In this document: positions 10,101-17,553 of the stretch, piece after piece | How the letters are laid out: each line of letters opens with the position of its first letter | Numbering within the stretch: position 1 is the stretch's first letter | Origin: Algoriphagus aquimarinus | Lineage (GTDB): Bacteria > Bacteroidota > Bacteroidia > Cytophagales > Cyclobacteriaceae | Length of the DNA stretch: 64,000 bases | Direction of reading: 5' to 3' | Assembly: GCF_007997215.1 (NCBI RefSeq) | Contig: NZ_VORW01000005.1 | Span: forward strand, 62,001 to 126,000 | Notes under the pieces: generated by a model | What the model was told of the DNA's origin: nothing | Seen by the model: only the letters and a program-made list of their open reading frames with translations | The model's database searches: none | Position numbers and translations under genes: made by a program

Positions 10101-10581
10101 TTTCTTCTCTTTCCACAGTCATATCCCGCCAATCGTGTGAACCATCACCGTTCACATCAGCTAACCAGGTATTTTTGTCAGACATCTCAGGGGAAAGTGT
10201 CTTTTGAAGGAAAGCTCTTTTTTCCGAGATGGTTTGAAGACTTATGGATTCAATTTCCCAATCTTGATGCGCTCTAATATCAAATTCAGAATTTTTCTGA
10301 CGATTGGTACGTGAGTAATACAAGCTGCCATCATCAGTAATCTGAATAGAAATAGGGTCATAGACTAAAGAATCTACCGCCCAAAGCGAAAGTTTGAACC
10401 CGGGACTTAATGTTGGGTTAACCTGACTTTCGGCGGCTTGCACCATTGGAGCAATTTCTTCTTGGGATAGATTACGCTCCCGGAGATCTACTTTCTCTTG
10501 CTTACTACAAGAAAATAGTAGCGGAATAGCGGCAGCCAAAATGATTTTGGCATAGTGTCGTTTTATTTTGGGTTGAGGCAT
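7162..10581 (-). CDS. Lipoprotein with dehydrogenase-like propeller, HEAT repeats and c-type heme domain
   Basis: This large 1139-residue exported protein is of the kind annotated 'PVC-type heme-binding CxxCH protein'. It has a lipoprotein signal ending in LLFSC with Cys25 as lipidation site. Three EF-hand-like calcium loops follow (DVNGDG 142, DRDGDGRAD 166, DKNGDGIMDE 214). A sorbosone/glucose-dehydrogenase-like propeller spans about 190-480 ('GPDGRIYWGIGDIGFNG', 'FGPDGSLYFADWIEGW'), and a long HEAT-repeat array about 500-960. The C-terminal cytochrome domain has CIRCH at 1016-1020 and a likely distal Met in SSMPDM. It probably oxidises a sugar or alcohol at the cell surface and passes electrons through the heme. 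Substrate and cofactor are not readable. It stands alone with its own terminator. Confidence 0.85.
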   Translation of the reverse strand: MPQPKIKRHYAKIILAAAIPLLFSCSKQEKVDLRERNLSQEEIAPMVQAAESQVNPTLSPGFKLSLWAVDSLVYDPISIQITDDGSLYYSRTNRQKNSEFDIRAHQDWEIESISLQTISEKRAFLQKTLSPEMSDKNTWLADVNGDGSHDWRDMTVEREEIYRLEDRDGDGRADYSQMMVQDFNDVTTDVAGALLKLDDNLFVGVGPDVWRLTDKNGDGIMDEKESISHGYGVHIGFGGHGMSGLEVGPDGRIYWGIGDIGFNGKGPDGTEWKYPNRGVVARANPDGSDFEIFAMGVRNTHEFTFDAHNNLISVDNDGDHGGESERLVYLVNGSDTGWRTNWQFGKYRDPDNNTYKVWMDERLFVPRYEGQAAYITPPIQNYINGPTGMVYNPGTALAEKWKNTFFVASFVGNPARSGIHAFKLEQDGASFKMSQTENIMSGILATGLDFGPDGSLYFADWIEGWNTKNYGRVWKLDDEGGASWEARKITAQVMKTDFKTLTDDALSGYLGDEDMRIRRKAQFELAKRGADGAKVFQATINKKGNQYARIHAIVGISQLARMDKMDYADALIPLLKDQDSEIRAQAAKWLGDIKYAKAGDALLPLLKDSEIRVRFFASEALGRIAYEPAINGLIGVLEANNDEDAFLRHAASLALARINKKDPIIKLASHSSNAVRLGAVLALRRMADPGITAFLADKDEYIVTEAARAINDDFSIEGALPALGDLLVTTSFENEPLIRRAIGANLRVGTQKSMDNLKTYIAKPGVNATLKAEAIATLGTWAKPSVLDRVDGRNRGAVQRDLAPIQSSVKETLLGALNDKNEVIREASVKAIGKLKIADAEAKLIALLKNDQSENVRVAAILALSNANPGTISGPIEIAMKDKSRAVRVVGLDLLTKTDISQDLMVNLLQDVIQNRTTAEKQAALLSLGNLDKSAELPLWNTLLDDLSKDKLPNEVMIELEEAIDATKSTDLRAKYDKVQESRTHGDLVALYSGALEGGSVRAGRNIFFQNQTAQCIRCHGYDDMGGVAGPHLNGVANRASKTELLEALIDPSKRLAPGFGFVQLELKNGTTISGTLMEEKADGLVLKVGSKPDTLIMNTSIAERKNSPSSMPDMKALLTKREIRDLVSFLSTMTKEWE

Positions 10582-10664
10582 AGGTTTATTTTATTATTCC
10601 AATCTTGAAATTAACAAAATTAAAAATGGCTTTTTCGCCACTAATCAAAAAGGGCTGTAAAACA

Positions 10665-10691
10665 AAAAACCCGATCACAGATCGGGTTTTT
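10665..10691. terminator. Bidirectional terminator below the tRNA-Glu pair
   Basis: The perfect hairpin AAAAACCCGATC / GATCGGGTTTTT with loop ACA lies 75 bp beyond the 3' end of the second tRNA on the minus strand. It separates tRNA transcription from the downstream lipoprotein gene. Confidence 0.85.
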
Positions 10692-10766
10692 GTTCACTTT
10701 AACCACTAACAACCATAAAACAAAAATTTCTTAAGACTAAGCGGGGATTGAGCTTTAACGTCTTGG

Positions 10767-10838
10767 TAGTCGGTACGGGAATCGAACCCGTGTTTTATCC
10801 GTGAAAGGGATACGTCCTAACCCCTAGACGAACCGACC
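10767..10838 (-). tRNA. tRNA-Glu (anticodon TTC), copy 1
   Basis: On the minus strand the sequence folds into a full cloverleaf. The acceptor is GGTCGGT/ACCGACT, the D arm GTC...GAC, the anticodon stem TATCC/GGATA around CTTTCAC (anticodon TTC), and the T arm ACGGG-TTCGATT-CCCGT. The discriminator is A. The three bases after it on the minus strand read CCA (10764-10766), so the 3' CCA is encoded here. The mature sequence appears identical to copy 2, which lies 49 bp upstream in transcription order. Confidence 0.95.
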
Positions 10839-10887
10839 ATAATAAATCAAAAATTATTCACAACTTCCTGAAATTCAGGCGACAATG

Positions 10888-10959
10888 TAGTCGGTACGGG
10901 AATCGAACCCGTGTTTTATCCGTGAAAGGGATACGTCCTAACCCCTAGACGAACCGACC
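10888..10959 (-). tRNA. tRNA-Glu (anticodon TTC), copy 2
   Basis: This copy has the same 72-nt mature sequence and cloverleaf as copy 1. It is the promoter-proximal gene of the pair. After the discriminator the minus strand reads CAT rather than CCA, so this copy needs CCA addition by tRNA nucleotidyltransferase. Both genes probably come from one transcript started at the promoter at 11000-11030. Confidence 0.95.
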
Positions 10960-10999
10960 ATTAAATACCTCAGAAAACTTGCTTTTCTGAATGGTTGTG

Positions 11000-11030
11000 C
11001 AAATATAGAGGGTTAAGTTTTTAAAACCAA
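11000..11030 (-). promoter_or_regulatory. Bacteroidota-type promoter of the tRNA-Glu pair
   Basis: On the minus strand a perfect -7 box TATATTTG (11000-11007) is preceded at about 19-20 bp by TTGG (11027-11030). This matches the TTTG-N(about 19-21)-TAnnTTTG pattern of the Bacteroidota primary sigma factor. It lies 41 bp from the first tRNA. Confidence 0.75.
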
Positions 11031-11093
11031 TTTGGCTCCGAAAATTTCTTTTGATTTTAGCTAAAAAGCTGATCCAAAAGGAATAAAATTTTC

Positions 11094-11127
11094 TTTGGAG
11101 GGTTTGCAGTTGATTTTCCTATTTTTG
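11094..11127 (+). promoter_or_regulatory. Bacteroidota-type promoter of gapdh
   Basis: TTTG at 11094-11097 and TATTTTTG at 11120-11127 are separated by 22 bp and lie 24 bp before the ATG at 11152. Because the promoter covers the in-frame ATG at 11095, it supports the downstream start. Confidence 0.65.
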
Positions 11128-11151
11128 AACTCCCAATTGAAAACTATACCA

Positions 11152-12162
11152 ATGGAACCAACTAAAAACATCAAAATTGCCATAAACGGTTTTGGCCGTA
11201 TAGGCAGGTATACTGCAAAATTGATCCTAGAGAAAAAAGGATTAACCCTAGTGGCTATTAATGATTTGGCTGATCCAATTTCTATAGCACACCTCCTAAA
11301 ATATGATTCTATTCATGGTAAATCTGAAAGCAAAATTGAGCTTGAGGATTCGATCTTGAAAGTAAATAAACAGGAAATACAACTCTTTGGACAGTCTGAC
11401 CCAGAAAAACTTCCCTGGAAAAGTTTAGATATTGATTTAGTCATCGAGTGTACTGGAAGATTCACGGATCGAAAAGGAGCTGAAAAACATTTAACGGCAG
11501 GAGCAAAAAAAGTAATCATTTCTGCTCCTTCACTAGACCCTACTATAAAAATGGTCGTGTTGGGAGTCAATGATTCAATTTTGACAGGTGAAGAGAAAAT
11601 TGTTTCCAATGCTTCCTGCACCACAAATTGCCTAGCTCCTATGGTCAAAGTTCTGGATGATAATTTCGGAGTGGTCAAAGGCTTTGCCTCTACCGTCCAT
11701 TCTTACACCAATGACCAGAACCTTCATGATGCGCCTCATCGTGACCTAAGAAGAGCAAGAGCTGCGGCCTATTCAATTATCCCCACCACGACCAATGCTG
11801 GAAAAGCCTTAGATGAAATTTTACCTGAGTTAGCAGGTAAGATCGAAGCCTCTGCGATGAGAGTGCCAGTGCCCGACGGTTCCTTAACTGATATGATTGT
11901 GGAACTTAAACAAGATGTCACCGAAGATCAGATAAACACAGCATTTAGAGAGGCGAGTACAGGCTATTTAAAAGGACTTCTCGAAGTCGAAGACTCTCCT
12001 ATCGTATCTATTGATATCATAGGGAATCCACATTCCTGCATCATTGATTCTGCTTTGACATCTGCAAAGGGCAACATGATCAAACTTGTAGGTTGGTATG
12101 ACAATGAAGCGGGCTACGCCAACCGTTTGGTCGACCTAGCCCGCTTGATTTCTGGGAAATAA
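11152..12162 (+). CDS. gap: Glyceraldehyde-3-phosphate dehydrogenase
   Basis: This is the cytoplasmic glycolytic enzyme that converts glyceraldehyde-3-phosphate, NAD and phosphate to 1,3-bisphosphoglycerate. The start at 11152 gives 336 residues, the normal length, and places the NAD-binding 'INGFGRIGR' at residues 11-19. An in-frame ATG 57 bp upstream would add an unmatched extension lying over the promoter. The catalytic motif SCTTNC has its nucleophilic Cys at 156, and the general-base His is in 'STVHSYTNDQN'. 'GWYDNEAGYANRLVDL' closes the C-terminus. It converges with the VOC gene, leaving 7 bp between the two. Confidence 0.96.
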   Translation: MEPTKNIKIAINGFGRIGRYTAKLILEKKGLTLVAINDLADPISIAHLLKYDSIHGKSESKIELEDSILKVNKQEIQLFGQSDPEKLPWKSLDIDLVIECTGRFTDRKGAEKHLTAGAKKVIISAPSLDPTIKMVVLGVNDSILTGEEKIVSNASCTTNCLAPMVKVLDDNFGVVKGFASTVHSYTNDQNLHDAPHRDLRRARAAAYSIIPTTTNAGKALDEILPELAGKIEASAMRVPVPDGSLTDMIVELKQDVTEDQINTAFREASTGYLKGLLEVEDSPIVSIDIIGNPHSCIIDSALTSAKGNMIKLVGWYDNEAGYANRLVDLARLISGK

Positions 12163-12169
12163 ATTGAGA

Positions 12170-13231
12170 TTATGCTTTTACGCGATTAAGAGAAAGAAGC
12201 TTCACTATAAAGTTTGGTAGGTTTTTATTGCTTTTCCTTTTGTCTAGCTTCAAATACCATCCTAATTTCTCCATGATTGGAACCTTGAAAGTTTCTACCA
12301 TTTCAATAAGCGTTCCATCGGGATCTTCCAAGTAAGAGAATCTACCGGCGGCTTTACCCATATCAAACTCATTTCCACTATCAACAGTCAAAGGGATGCC
12401 TTCTTTCGCAAGGTTCTCTTTGATTGCTCCCATTCCATTTACATCGAAGCAAACGTGGATAAAACCTAGGTCCCCCCAGTTTCTATTTTCAAATGCCTTA
12501 TTTCTAGGTTGACTTTGTGTTTCTATCAGTTCGATCTGCGTTTGGCAAAACAATTTCCCAAAAGCGCCAGTCAAAACAGATGAACCCTGAAGAATCGCTC
12601 TTCTATATTCTGTACTTCCTTCTCCTACCTGAACAAAGTCATCCCATACTCCAGTTTTGTCACACAGGATTTCGGTCTGCAATAAGTGCTTTTGGTAAAC
12701 AGGCAGTGCATCATCTACAGATGATACGCCAATGACAACTCCTAAAACTCCACCTGTAAGATCTTTGTTTTTACTAAACCAAGAGCCATTTTCAATCAGC
12801 TCAAAGGTATTCCCGTATGGATCTTTCACGTAAAAATGCCAAACTCCAATTGGGTTTTTTATAGGTTCACCCAGCATGAGCGCTCCCACTGTTTTTAAGT
12901 GAGCATAGGTTTTTTGGATATCATGGCATCGCATTTTTACAGCTAAAATACCTAAATCCTTCCAAGTAAGTTCCTGCTCAGATGCAAGCGGGACCTTCGA
13001 TGTATATTGCCAAATTTCAAATCCTCCCCCTCCCTGCATATTCAAAGCTAGAATTGCATGCCTGCTTTCCACTTTTCCAGAAGTGTAGCGAGTCATCAAC
13101 TTAGCTTCTGCACTATCCTGAAAGATCGGCACATCCATCTTAAAAGCTTTCCTATACCAAGCCCAAGCTTGGTTCGCATCTTTTACTCCTATACCAACTT
13201 GCTGGATGCCATTAATTGTCGCTTGATTCAT
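12170..13231 (-). CDS. VOC-family protein with two glyoxalase-like domains
   Basis: This 353-residue protein contains two vicinal-oxygen-chelate modules: an N-terminal one (about 5-150, 'GIQQVGIGVKDANQAWAWY', 'VWHFYVKDPYGNTFELIENG') and a second (about 160-320, 'LGVVIGVSSVDDALPVY', 'YLEDPDGTLIEMVETF'). The paired layout resembles extradiol dioxygenases or hydroxyphenylpyruvate-dioxygenase-like proteins, but the reaction cannot be assigned. Its start overlaps the stop of the upstream glycosyltransferase by 4 bp (ATGA), which makes it the last gene of the arsenosugar-type operon. A role in that pathway is inferred only from this coupling. Confidence 0.8.
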   Translation of the reverse strand: MNQATINGIQQVGIGVKDANQAWAWYRKAFKMDVPIFQDSAEAKLMTRYTSGKVESRHAILALNMQGGGGFEIWQYTSKVPLASEQELTWKDLGILAVKMRCHDIQKTYAHLKTVGALMLGEPIKNPIGVWHFYVKDPYGNTFELIENGSWFSKNKDLTGGVLGVVIGVSSVDDALPVYQKHLLQTEILCDKTGVWDDFVQVGEGSTEYRRAILQGSSVLTGAFGKLFCQTQIELIETQSQPRNKAFENRNWGDLGFIHVCFDVNGMGAIKENLAKEGIPLTVDSGNEFDMGKAAGRFSYLEDPDGTLIEMVETFKVPIMEKLGWYLKLDKRKSNKNLPNFIVKLLSLNRVKA

Positions 13232-13956
13232 TCAACTAAAGTTATGCTTTTGATTCTTTTGTTTAAAAAATTTAAATATAAACTTTTGATCCTTGATGGC
13301 TTAACTTTTAACAAAAAAAGAGACAAAGCCGCAAAATTAGCTAGCTGCACTTTCACCCAACTGTTTTCTTGGTATTTGCGAGCGGAAACTGTCATTTCTT
13401 CTGGAAGAACATGAAAATCAGATTTTTGCCGAATTCTCCTTACTAGTTCAAAGTCTTCCATAATAGAATACGAGTCATCAAATCCCTCCAAAGAGTCAAA
13501 AAATGTTTTTTTGATGAATAGACTTTGATCCCCTCCTCCTGACAATATTCCATTGAATCTCGTAAACCAAGAGTTCACTTTCAAAAGTCTACTTTCTGAG
13601 TTAAATCTATACCGGAAACATCCAACTTGCTTCCCGTTTGAAATATTTGCGAGTATGACTTGGGCAAATTCCATTACTGGCCTGGTATCAGCATGCACAA
13701 AGTAAAACACACTTCCATTGGCATGATGAGCACCTAGATTTAATTGTTTCGCTCTATTTCGAACTGGGGAGTATATGACTACAGCTCCCAAGGAAATCGC
13801 AAGAGAAATAGAATTATCAGTTGAACCACCATCCACTACTATAATTTCTGAAAGTAAATCTCCTCCAAATTTCAGAAGATAGGGTATCAATTCTTTCAAA
13901 TTCTCTTCCTCATCGACACAGGGGATTATTACAGAAATCTTATTTGCTTCAGTCAA
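13228..13956 (-). CDS. TIGR04283-type glycosyltransferase of the arsenosugar cluster
   Basis: This 242-residue family 2 glycosyltransferase has 'ISVIIPCVDEEENLKELIPYL' at the N-terminus, the 'IIVVDGGSTDNS' nucleotide-binding stretch and 'YFVHADTRP' with the metal-binding motif. It belongs with the short 'rSAM/selenodomain-associated transferase 2' type (TIGR04283), now linked to arsenosugar biosynthesis. It overlaps the DUF6134 gene upstream by 8 bp and the VOC gene downstream by 4 bp. Family assignment relies on sequence style and on the neighbouring ArsS and TIGR04282 genes. Confidence 0.82.
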   Translation of the reverse strand: MTEANKISVIIPCVDEEENLKELIPYLLKFGGDLLSEIIVVDGGSTDNSISLAISLGAVVIYSPVRNRAKQLNLGAHHANGSVFYFVHADTRPVMEFAQVILANISNGKQVGCFRYRFNSESRLLKVNSWFTRFNGILSGGGDQSLFIKKTFFDSLEGFDDSYSIMEDFELVRRIRQKSDFHVLPEEMTVSARKYQENSWVKVQLANFAALSLFLLKVKPSRIKSLYLNFLNKRIKSITLVE

Positions 13957-14572
13957 CTCTTCGCTTTATAGAGTAATTCTTGAGGTTGTTTTCTAGCACC
14001 ACTTTTTGCAAAATCCCACCTTCATAATAGAAGGTATTTGTATTACCATTCACATCGATTTCATACACGCCTTTCTCTAGCTCTATCACCTTAGTGAGCA
14101 TTCCGAAATTCTCTGAAATCAGTTCATCACCATTTTTAGGTTCCTGGAAATAAAGTTTGGCAGGAGTGCCGTAGACAGCTTGTTTGATAGACTCTTCATT
14201 GTGGAATTTATAGGAATTGGCATCTACGTCGTAGTGATCTTTGTTCCAATTTACAGTTGTCACAAAGTTACCTCGATTCGAATCCGACTTAGTCGTAGCT
14301 TTCATGAGCTGCCCATTTTTAAAATTTACGTTCTGGAGAAATTCCACGTGGATTTTACCAAAAAACCAGAATTCCACTTTACTGTGGAGCTGATAATCTT
14401 CAGCCTTTGGAGAAGTAGTTTTATCTGCCTGCATACTACCAATAGTAAATCCAGCGAGTACAATGTCGTATTTATTCGTTTTGGTTTGGCTAAAGCAATT
14501 AAGGCTAGATCCAAGCAATAGGAAAAAGACAGTAATAACGAAACTGACTGGCTTAAAGCTTTTTAACAACAT
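13949..14572 (-). CDS. DUF6134-like exported protein
   Basis: This 207-residue protein has a signal peptide (about 1-28, ending NCFSQ) followed by 'KYDIVLAGFTIGSMQADKT', a beginning I associate with DUF6134. The rest is rich in beta-strands and resembles an outer-membrane-related or lipid-binding beta fold. It is translationally coupled (8 bp overlap) to the TIGR04283 glycosyltransferase, and about 110 bp separates it from the TIGR04282 gene upstream. Its function is unknown. Its place suggests a periplasmic step or carrier connected with the product of this operon. Confidence 0.7.
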   Translation of the reverse strand: MLLKSFKPVSFVITVFFLLLGSSLNCFSQTKTNKYDIVLAGFTIGSMQADKTTSPKAEDYQLHSKVEFWFFGKIHVEFLQNVNFKNGQLMKATTKSDSNRGNFVTTVNWNKDHYDVDANSYKFHNEESIKQAVYGTPAKLYFQEPKNGDELISENFGMLTKVIELEKGVYEIDVNGNTNTFYYEGGILQKVVLENNLKNYSIKRRVD

Positions 14573-14684
14573 ATATTTCTATCAAGAAGTAAAGGGGATG
14601 ATTTAGTATTTTTTCCAACGAACAAAATCTGAAGTAAGATGGGAGTTTCCCTTAATTTCCCCAAGAAATGAAGGTACAATAAGG

Positions 14685-15278
14685 CTAAAGTTTATCCTTA
14701 AACTTATTCCACTCCTCTTCAAAATCCACATCTGAAAGTGTAGCAAGCACATCATAGGAGATCTTATGATTCTCCAAATAATCCCTAGTCAAAGATGCCA
14801 CTTGATCAGTGCTCCACGGGATCCCTTCAAATAATCCGGGGATAAATTTACGCATGCCAAGCAGGTAATACCCCCCATCATGTGCCGGACCAATGACCAC
14901 ATCTTTATCTTTTAAACTTTCAAAGGCTTCATAGATCAGTTCTGCCGTGATCTCTGCACAATCCGTTCCTATAATTATCAGCCTATCAAATTTCTCTTCA
15001 AAAAGTCTTTGAAAGGCATTACTCATTTTTTCGCCCAATCCGAAGCCTGATTGCAATTCAAACCTATAGTTTATAGGATATTCACCTCGATCTTCTTCTA
15101 AATGATTTGAATAAAAAAGAATCTTCTGAACAGGACTTTCTGATGCTACCTTATGAGTGTATTTCACCAAAAGTTGATATGCTTCGAAAGCAGCTTGATC
15201 GCCTATAGTAGATGCTAATCTGGTTTTCACATTTCCCAATTCCGCATTTTTCTGGAAAATTAGTATCCCGTTTTTCAT
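14685..15278 (-). CDS. TIGR04282-type nucleotidyl/glycosyltransferase-like protein (DUF2064)
   Basis: The start at 15278 gives 197 residues beginning MKNGILIF. The longer frame would overlap arsS by 50 bp, whereas this start follows the arsS stop as TAATATG. Typical elements are 'NAELGNVKTRLA', 'IIGTDCAEIT' and 'DVVIGPAHDGGYYLLGM', the signature of the CofC-like 'rSAM/selenodomain-associated transferase 1' family found beside ArsS. It probably activates or transfers a sugar or nucleotide unit in arsenosugar assembly. The precise reaction is not established. Confidence 0.85.
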   Translation of the reverse strand: MKNGILIFQKNAELGNVKTRLASTIGDQAAFEAYQLLVKYTHKVASESPVQKILFYSNHLEEDRGEYPINYRFELQSGFGLGEKMSNAFQRLFEEKFDRLIIIGTDCAEITAELIYEAFESLKDKDVVIGPAHDGGYYLLGMRKFIPGLFEGIPWSTDQVASLTRDYLENHKISYDVLATLSDVDFEEEWNKFKDKL

Positions 15279-15279
15279 A

Positions 15280-16335
15280 TTATGCAGTTGTACCTCCGCA
15301 ACTTGAACCTGCTCCCGCAGTACAGCCAAAGCAGTGATTTTTGACTATGATTTCTCTACCAAGAAGTGTTTTCTCATTATAATCTTTAATATGCTGAGAA
15401 TCTGCTGTAGCTACCTTTAGTTCCAACATTTGATTGAAATCACAATCATATAAATACCCATCCCAACCAACAGATATAGTGTTTCTACACATCACACCTG
15501 ATGCTGCGACAGGATTAAAACTGGCAATTAACTTTTCCATGTATGCTTCATAGTTATCACTTCTCAGCAAATACTCAAGAAATCTACTAATCGGAAGATT
15601 CGTTATTGTAAAAAGAGAATTGAAGGTAATCCCAAATTTATCAGCAAGCCGCTTTTTAAACTCCACTTCCAAACCACTTTGAGGTGCAGGCATAAAAGCA
15701 CCCGACGGATTATACACTAAGTTTAAAATTAACCCAGAATCCTGTATTCCATATCCCTGCGCATTCAGCAGTTTGAGAGCCTTTATTGATTTGTCAAAAA
15801 CTCCATCTCCACGCTGTGAATCAGTTTTCGTCGCTGTGAAATACGGTAAAGAGGAAGCTATTTCAATTCTATGCTTTTTGAAAAACTCCGGCAAATCATG
15901 ATACTTAGGATTAGCCAAAATGATGGTGAGATTGCAACGCACAATAATATTCACATCAGAATCAATTGAGCGTATAGCTTCTACAAACCATCGGAAATCA
16001 GGATTCATTTCAGGAGCTCCACCTGTCAGATCAATGGTCTTAATTTCATGATTTTTAATAACCTCAAGACATTGCTGCATGGTATCTCTGGTCATTATTT
16101 CCTTACGATCCGGACCTGCGTCCACGTGGCAGTGTTGACAAACCTGATTACACATTTTACCCAGATTTATCTGGAGAGTGTCCAATTGAGTTGGTTTGAG
16201 TGGAAAAAGACCCACTTCATCTAAATAAGTGGAAAAGCCTCCCCCTTTAGAACCCGGTATTGGGTTTTCTAAGATTCCAATTTCTTCTTTTGCACTTGAT
16301 AATCGATGATGTTGCGCTTTTAATGATTTCATCAC
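15280..16335 (-). CDS. arsS: Arsenosugar biosynthesis radical SAM protein ArsS
   Basis: This 351-residue radical SAM enzyme has the iron-sulfur motif CNQVCQHC (CxxxCxxC) in 'INLGKMCNQVCQHCHVDAG'. Its C-terminal Cys-rich DUF3641 part ends with 'NHCFGCTAGAGSSCGG', typical of the ArsS/TIGR04167 family. ArsS is known to act on dimethylarsenite-type compounds with a 5'-deoxyadenosyl unit to make the arsenosugar precursor. All C-terminal cysteines are TGC/TGT codons, so there is no selenocysteine. It overlaps the upstream peroxidase-like gene by 4 bp. No arsM is found in the operon. Confidence 0.9.
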   Translation of the reverse strand: MMKSLKAQHHRLSSAKEEIGILENPIPGSKGGGFSTYLDEVGLFPLKPTQLDTLQINLGKMCNQVCQHCHVDAGPDRKEIMTRDTMQQCLEVIKNHEIKTIDLTGGAPEMNPDFRWFVEAIRSIDSDVNIIVRCNLTIILANPKYHDLPEFFKKHRIEIASSLPYFTATKTDSQRGDGVFDKSIKALKLLNAQGYGIQDSGLILNLVYNPSGAFMPAPQSGLEVEFKKRLADKFGITFNSLFTITNLPISRFLEYLLRSDNYEAYMEKLIASFNPVAASGVMCRNTISVGWDGYLYDCDFNQMLELKVATADSQHIKDYNEKTLLGREIIVKNHCFGCTAGAGSSCGGTTA

Positions 16336-16664
16336 ATGGATATTTCTTTCACTTTATTCATCATCTGAGTAGCATGGACTAGTGAAGCACCACCTCTGAT
16401 AGCTGCTGCTACATGCACAGCCTCCATCATTTGCTCCTCGTCACAGCCTTTTTCCATGGTGTCTGTGGTGTAAGCATCGATGCAATAAGGGCATTGGATC
16501 GTGTGAGCAACCGCTAGTGCTATTAATGATTTTTCCCTTGCTGTGAGTGCACCTTCGGCAAAGACTTCTCCATAGTAATCAAAAAACTTGTCTGCTAGTG
16601 GTTTTTGATATTCAGCGATCTTGCCGAAATTTTTAAGGTCTTCTGGATTATAGTATGTTTTCAT
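16332..16664 (-). CDS. Arsenosugar-associated peroxidase-like protein (AhpD/CMD fold)
   Basis: This 110-residue protein belongs to the carboxymuconolactone-decarboxylase/AhpD-like family, with the redox pair CPYC in 'AVAHTIQCPYCIDAYT' near residue 58 and 'AAIRGGASLVHA'. It fits the TIGR04169 type that accompanies ArsS. It is the first gene of the minus-strand operon and is coupled to arsS by an ATGA overlap. Its role may be thiol redox support or handling of a reactive arsenical; this is inference from context. Confidence 0.85.
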   Translation of the reverse strand: MKTYYNPEDLKNFGKIAEYQKPLADKFFDYYGEVFAEGALTAREKSLIALAVAHTIQCPYCIDAYTTDTMEKGCDEEQMMEAVHVAAAIRGGASLVHATQMMNKVKEISM

Positions 16665-16848
16665 GGGAGCTTTGGTTTTAGTCTATTTACGAAGTAAAAG
16701 TATTCGATGGACTTACAACTCCCTTAATCCAAAATGGGTTTAGGATAAATAATTTTTTTTTACAATGGTTTTGAAAAATATGAACTGAAAGGATGACTGA
16801 TTGTTATATTTAACATACAGAAAAAGGAACTTTTAAACAATTAACAAC

Positions 16849-17484
16849 ATGGCATTACGACTAGGCGATACGGCACCAAATTTTACAGCCGATACCACAG
16901 AAGGTAAAATTGATTTTTACGACTATTTAGGAGATGGATGGGGAGTTCTCTTCTCTCATCCTGCAGATTATACTCCTGTTTGTACTACAGAACTAGGTGC
17001 TGTTGCAAAACTCAAGGATGAATTTGCGAAGCGCAATACGAAAGTACTTGCTCTTAGTGTAGATGGAGTAGAAAACCATAAAGGCTGGATCTCTGACATC
17101 AATGAGACACAAAATACTACTGTGAATTTCCCAATCATCGGTGATGAGGATAGAAAAGTATCAGAATTGTACGATATGATCCATCCTAATTCCAGTGAAA
17201 ACTTTACTGTTCGTTCCGTGTTTATTATTGGAAATGACAAGAAAGTGAAACTCATCATCTCCTATCCAGCTAGCACAGGAAGAAACTTTGATGAGTTGCT
17301 GAGAGTAATTGATTCACTTCAATTGACTGCAAACTATTCAGTAGCGACTCCAGCCAACTGGCAGCAAGGCGAAGACGTAGTAGTGTCTCCTTCTATCAAG
17401 ACTGAAGATATTGCTGCCAAATTCCCTAAAGGGCATAAGGTGATCAAACCTTACTTAAGAATGACTCCTCAACCAGACTTATAA
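16849..17484 (+). CDS. 1-Cys peroxiredoxin (Prx6 type)
   Basis: This 211-residue thiol peroxidase reduces hydrogen peroxide and organic peroxides in the cytoplasm. The peroxidatic motif 'SHPADYTPVCTTELG' has Cys45, and the longer C-terminal arm (about 165-211, 'VATPANWQQGEDVVVSPS') is typical of the Prx6 group. It is transcribed divergently from the arsenosugar-type operon across 184 bp and has its own terminator 17 bp after the stop, so it is probably monocistronic. A shared stress response with the arsenic operon is possible but not shown. Confidence 0.93.
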   Translation: MALRLGDTAPNFTADTTEGKIDFYDYLGDGWGVLFSHPADYTPVCTTELGAVAKLKDEFAKRNTKVLALSVDGVENHKGWISDINETQNTTVNFPIIGDEDRKVSELYDMIHPNSSENFTVRSVFIIGNDKKVKLIISYPASTGRNFDELLRVIDSLQLTANYSVATPANWQQGEDVVVSPSIKTEDIAAKFPKGHKVIKPYLRMTPQPDL

Positions 17485-17501
17485 TCAACTGGTATTCAAT
17501 C

Positions 17502-17531
17502 AAAAAAGGCTTCCAAATGGAAGCCTTTTTT
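17502..17531. terminator. Terminator between peroxiredoxin and DUF1330 genes
   Basis: The perfect hairpin AAAAAAGGCTTCC / GGAAGCCTTTTTT with loop AAAT works in both directions for the convergent genes. Confidence 0.9.
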
Positions 17532-17553
17532 GATACTATATTTTTAAAATTAT

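Noticed and set aside
11095-11151. Longer gapdh start
   Set aside because: The extension covers a good promoter and is not found in the family.
15280-15340. Selenocysteine at the ArsS C-terminus
   Set aside because: The family is linked with a 'selenodomain', but the codons here are TGC and TGT for cysteine and no in-frame TGA exists.
12170-16848. An arsM or arsR gene in the arsenic operon
   Set aside because: All ORFs over about 60 codons were inspected and none has methyltransferase or ArsR features.
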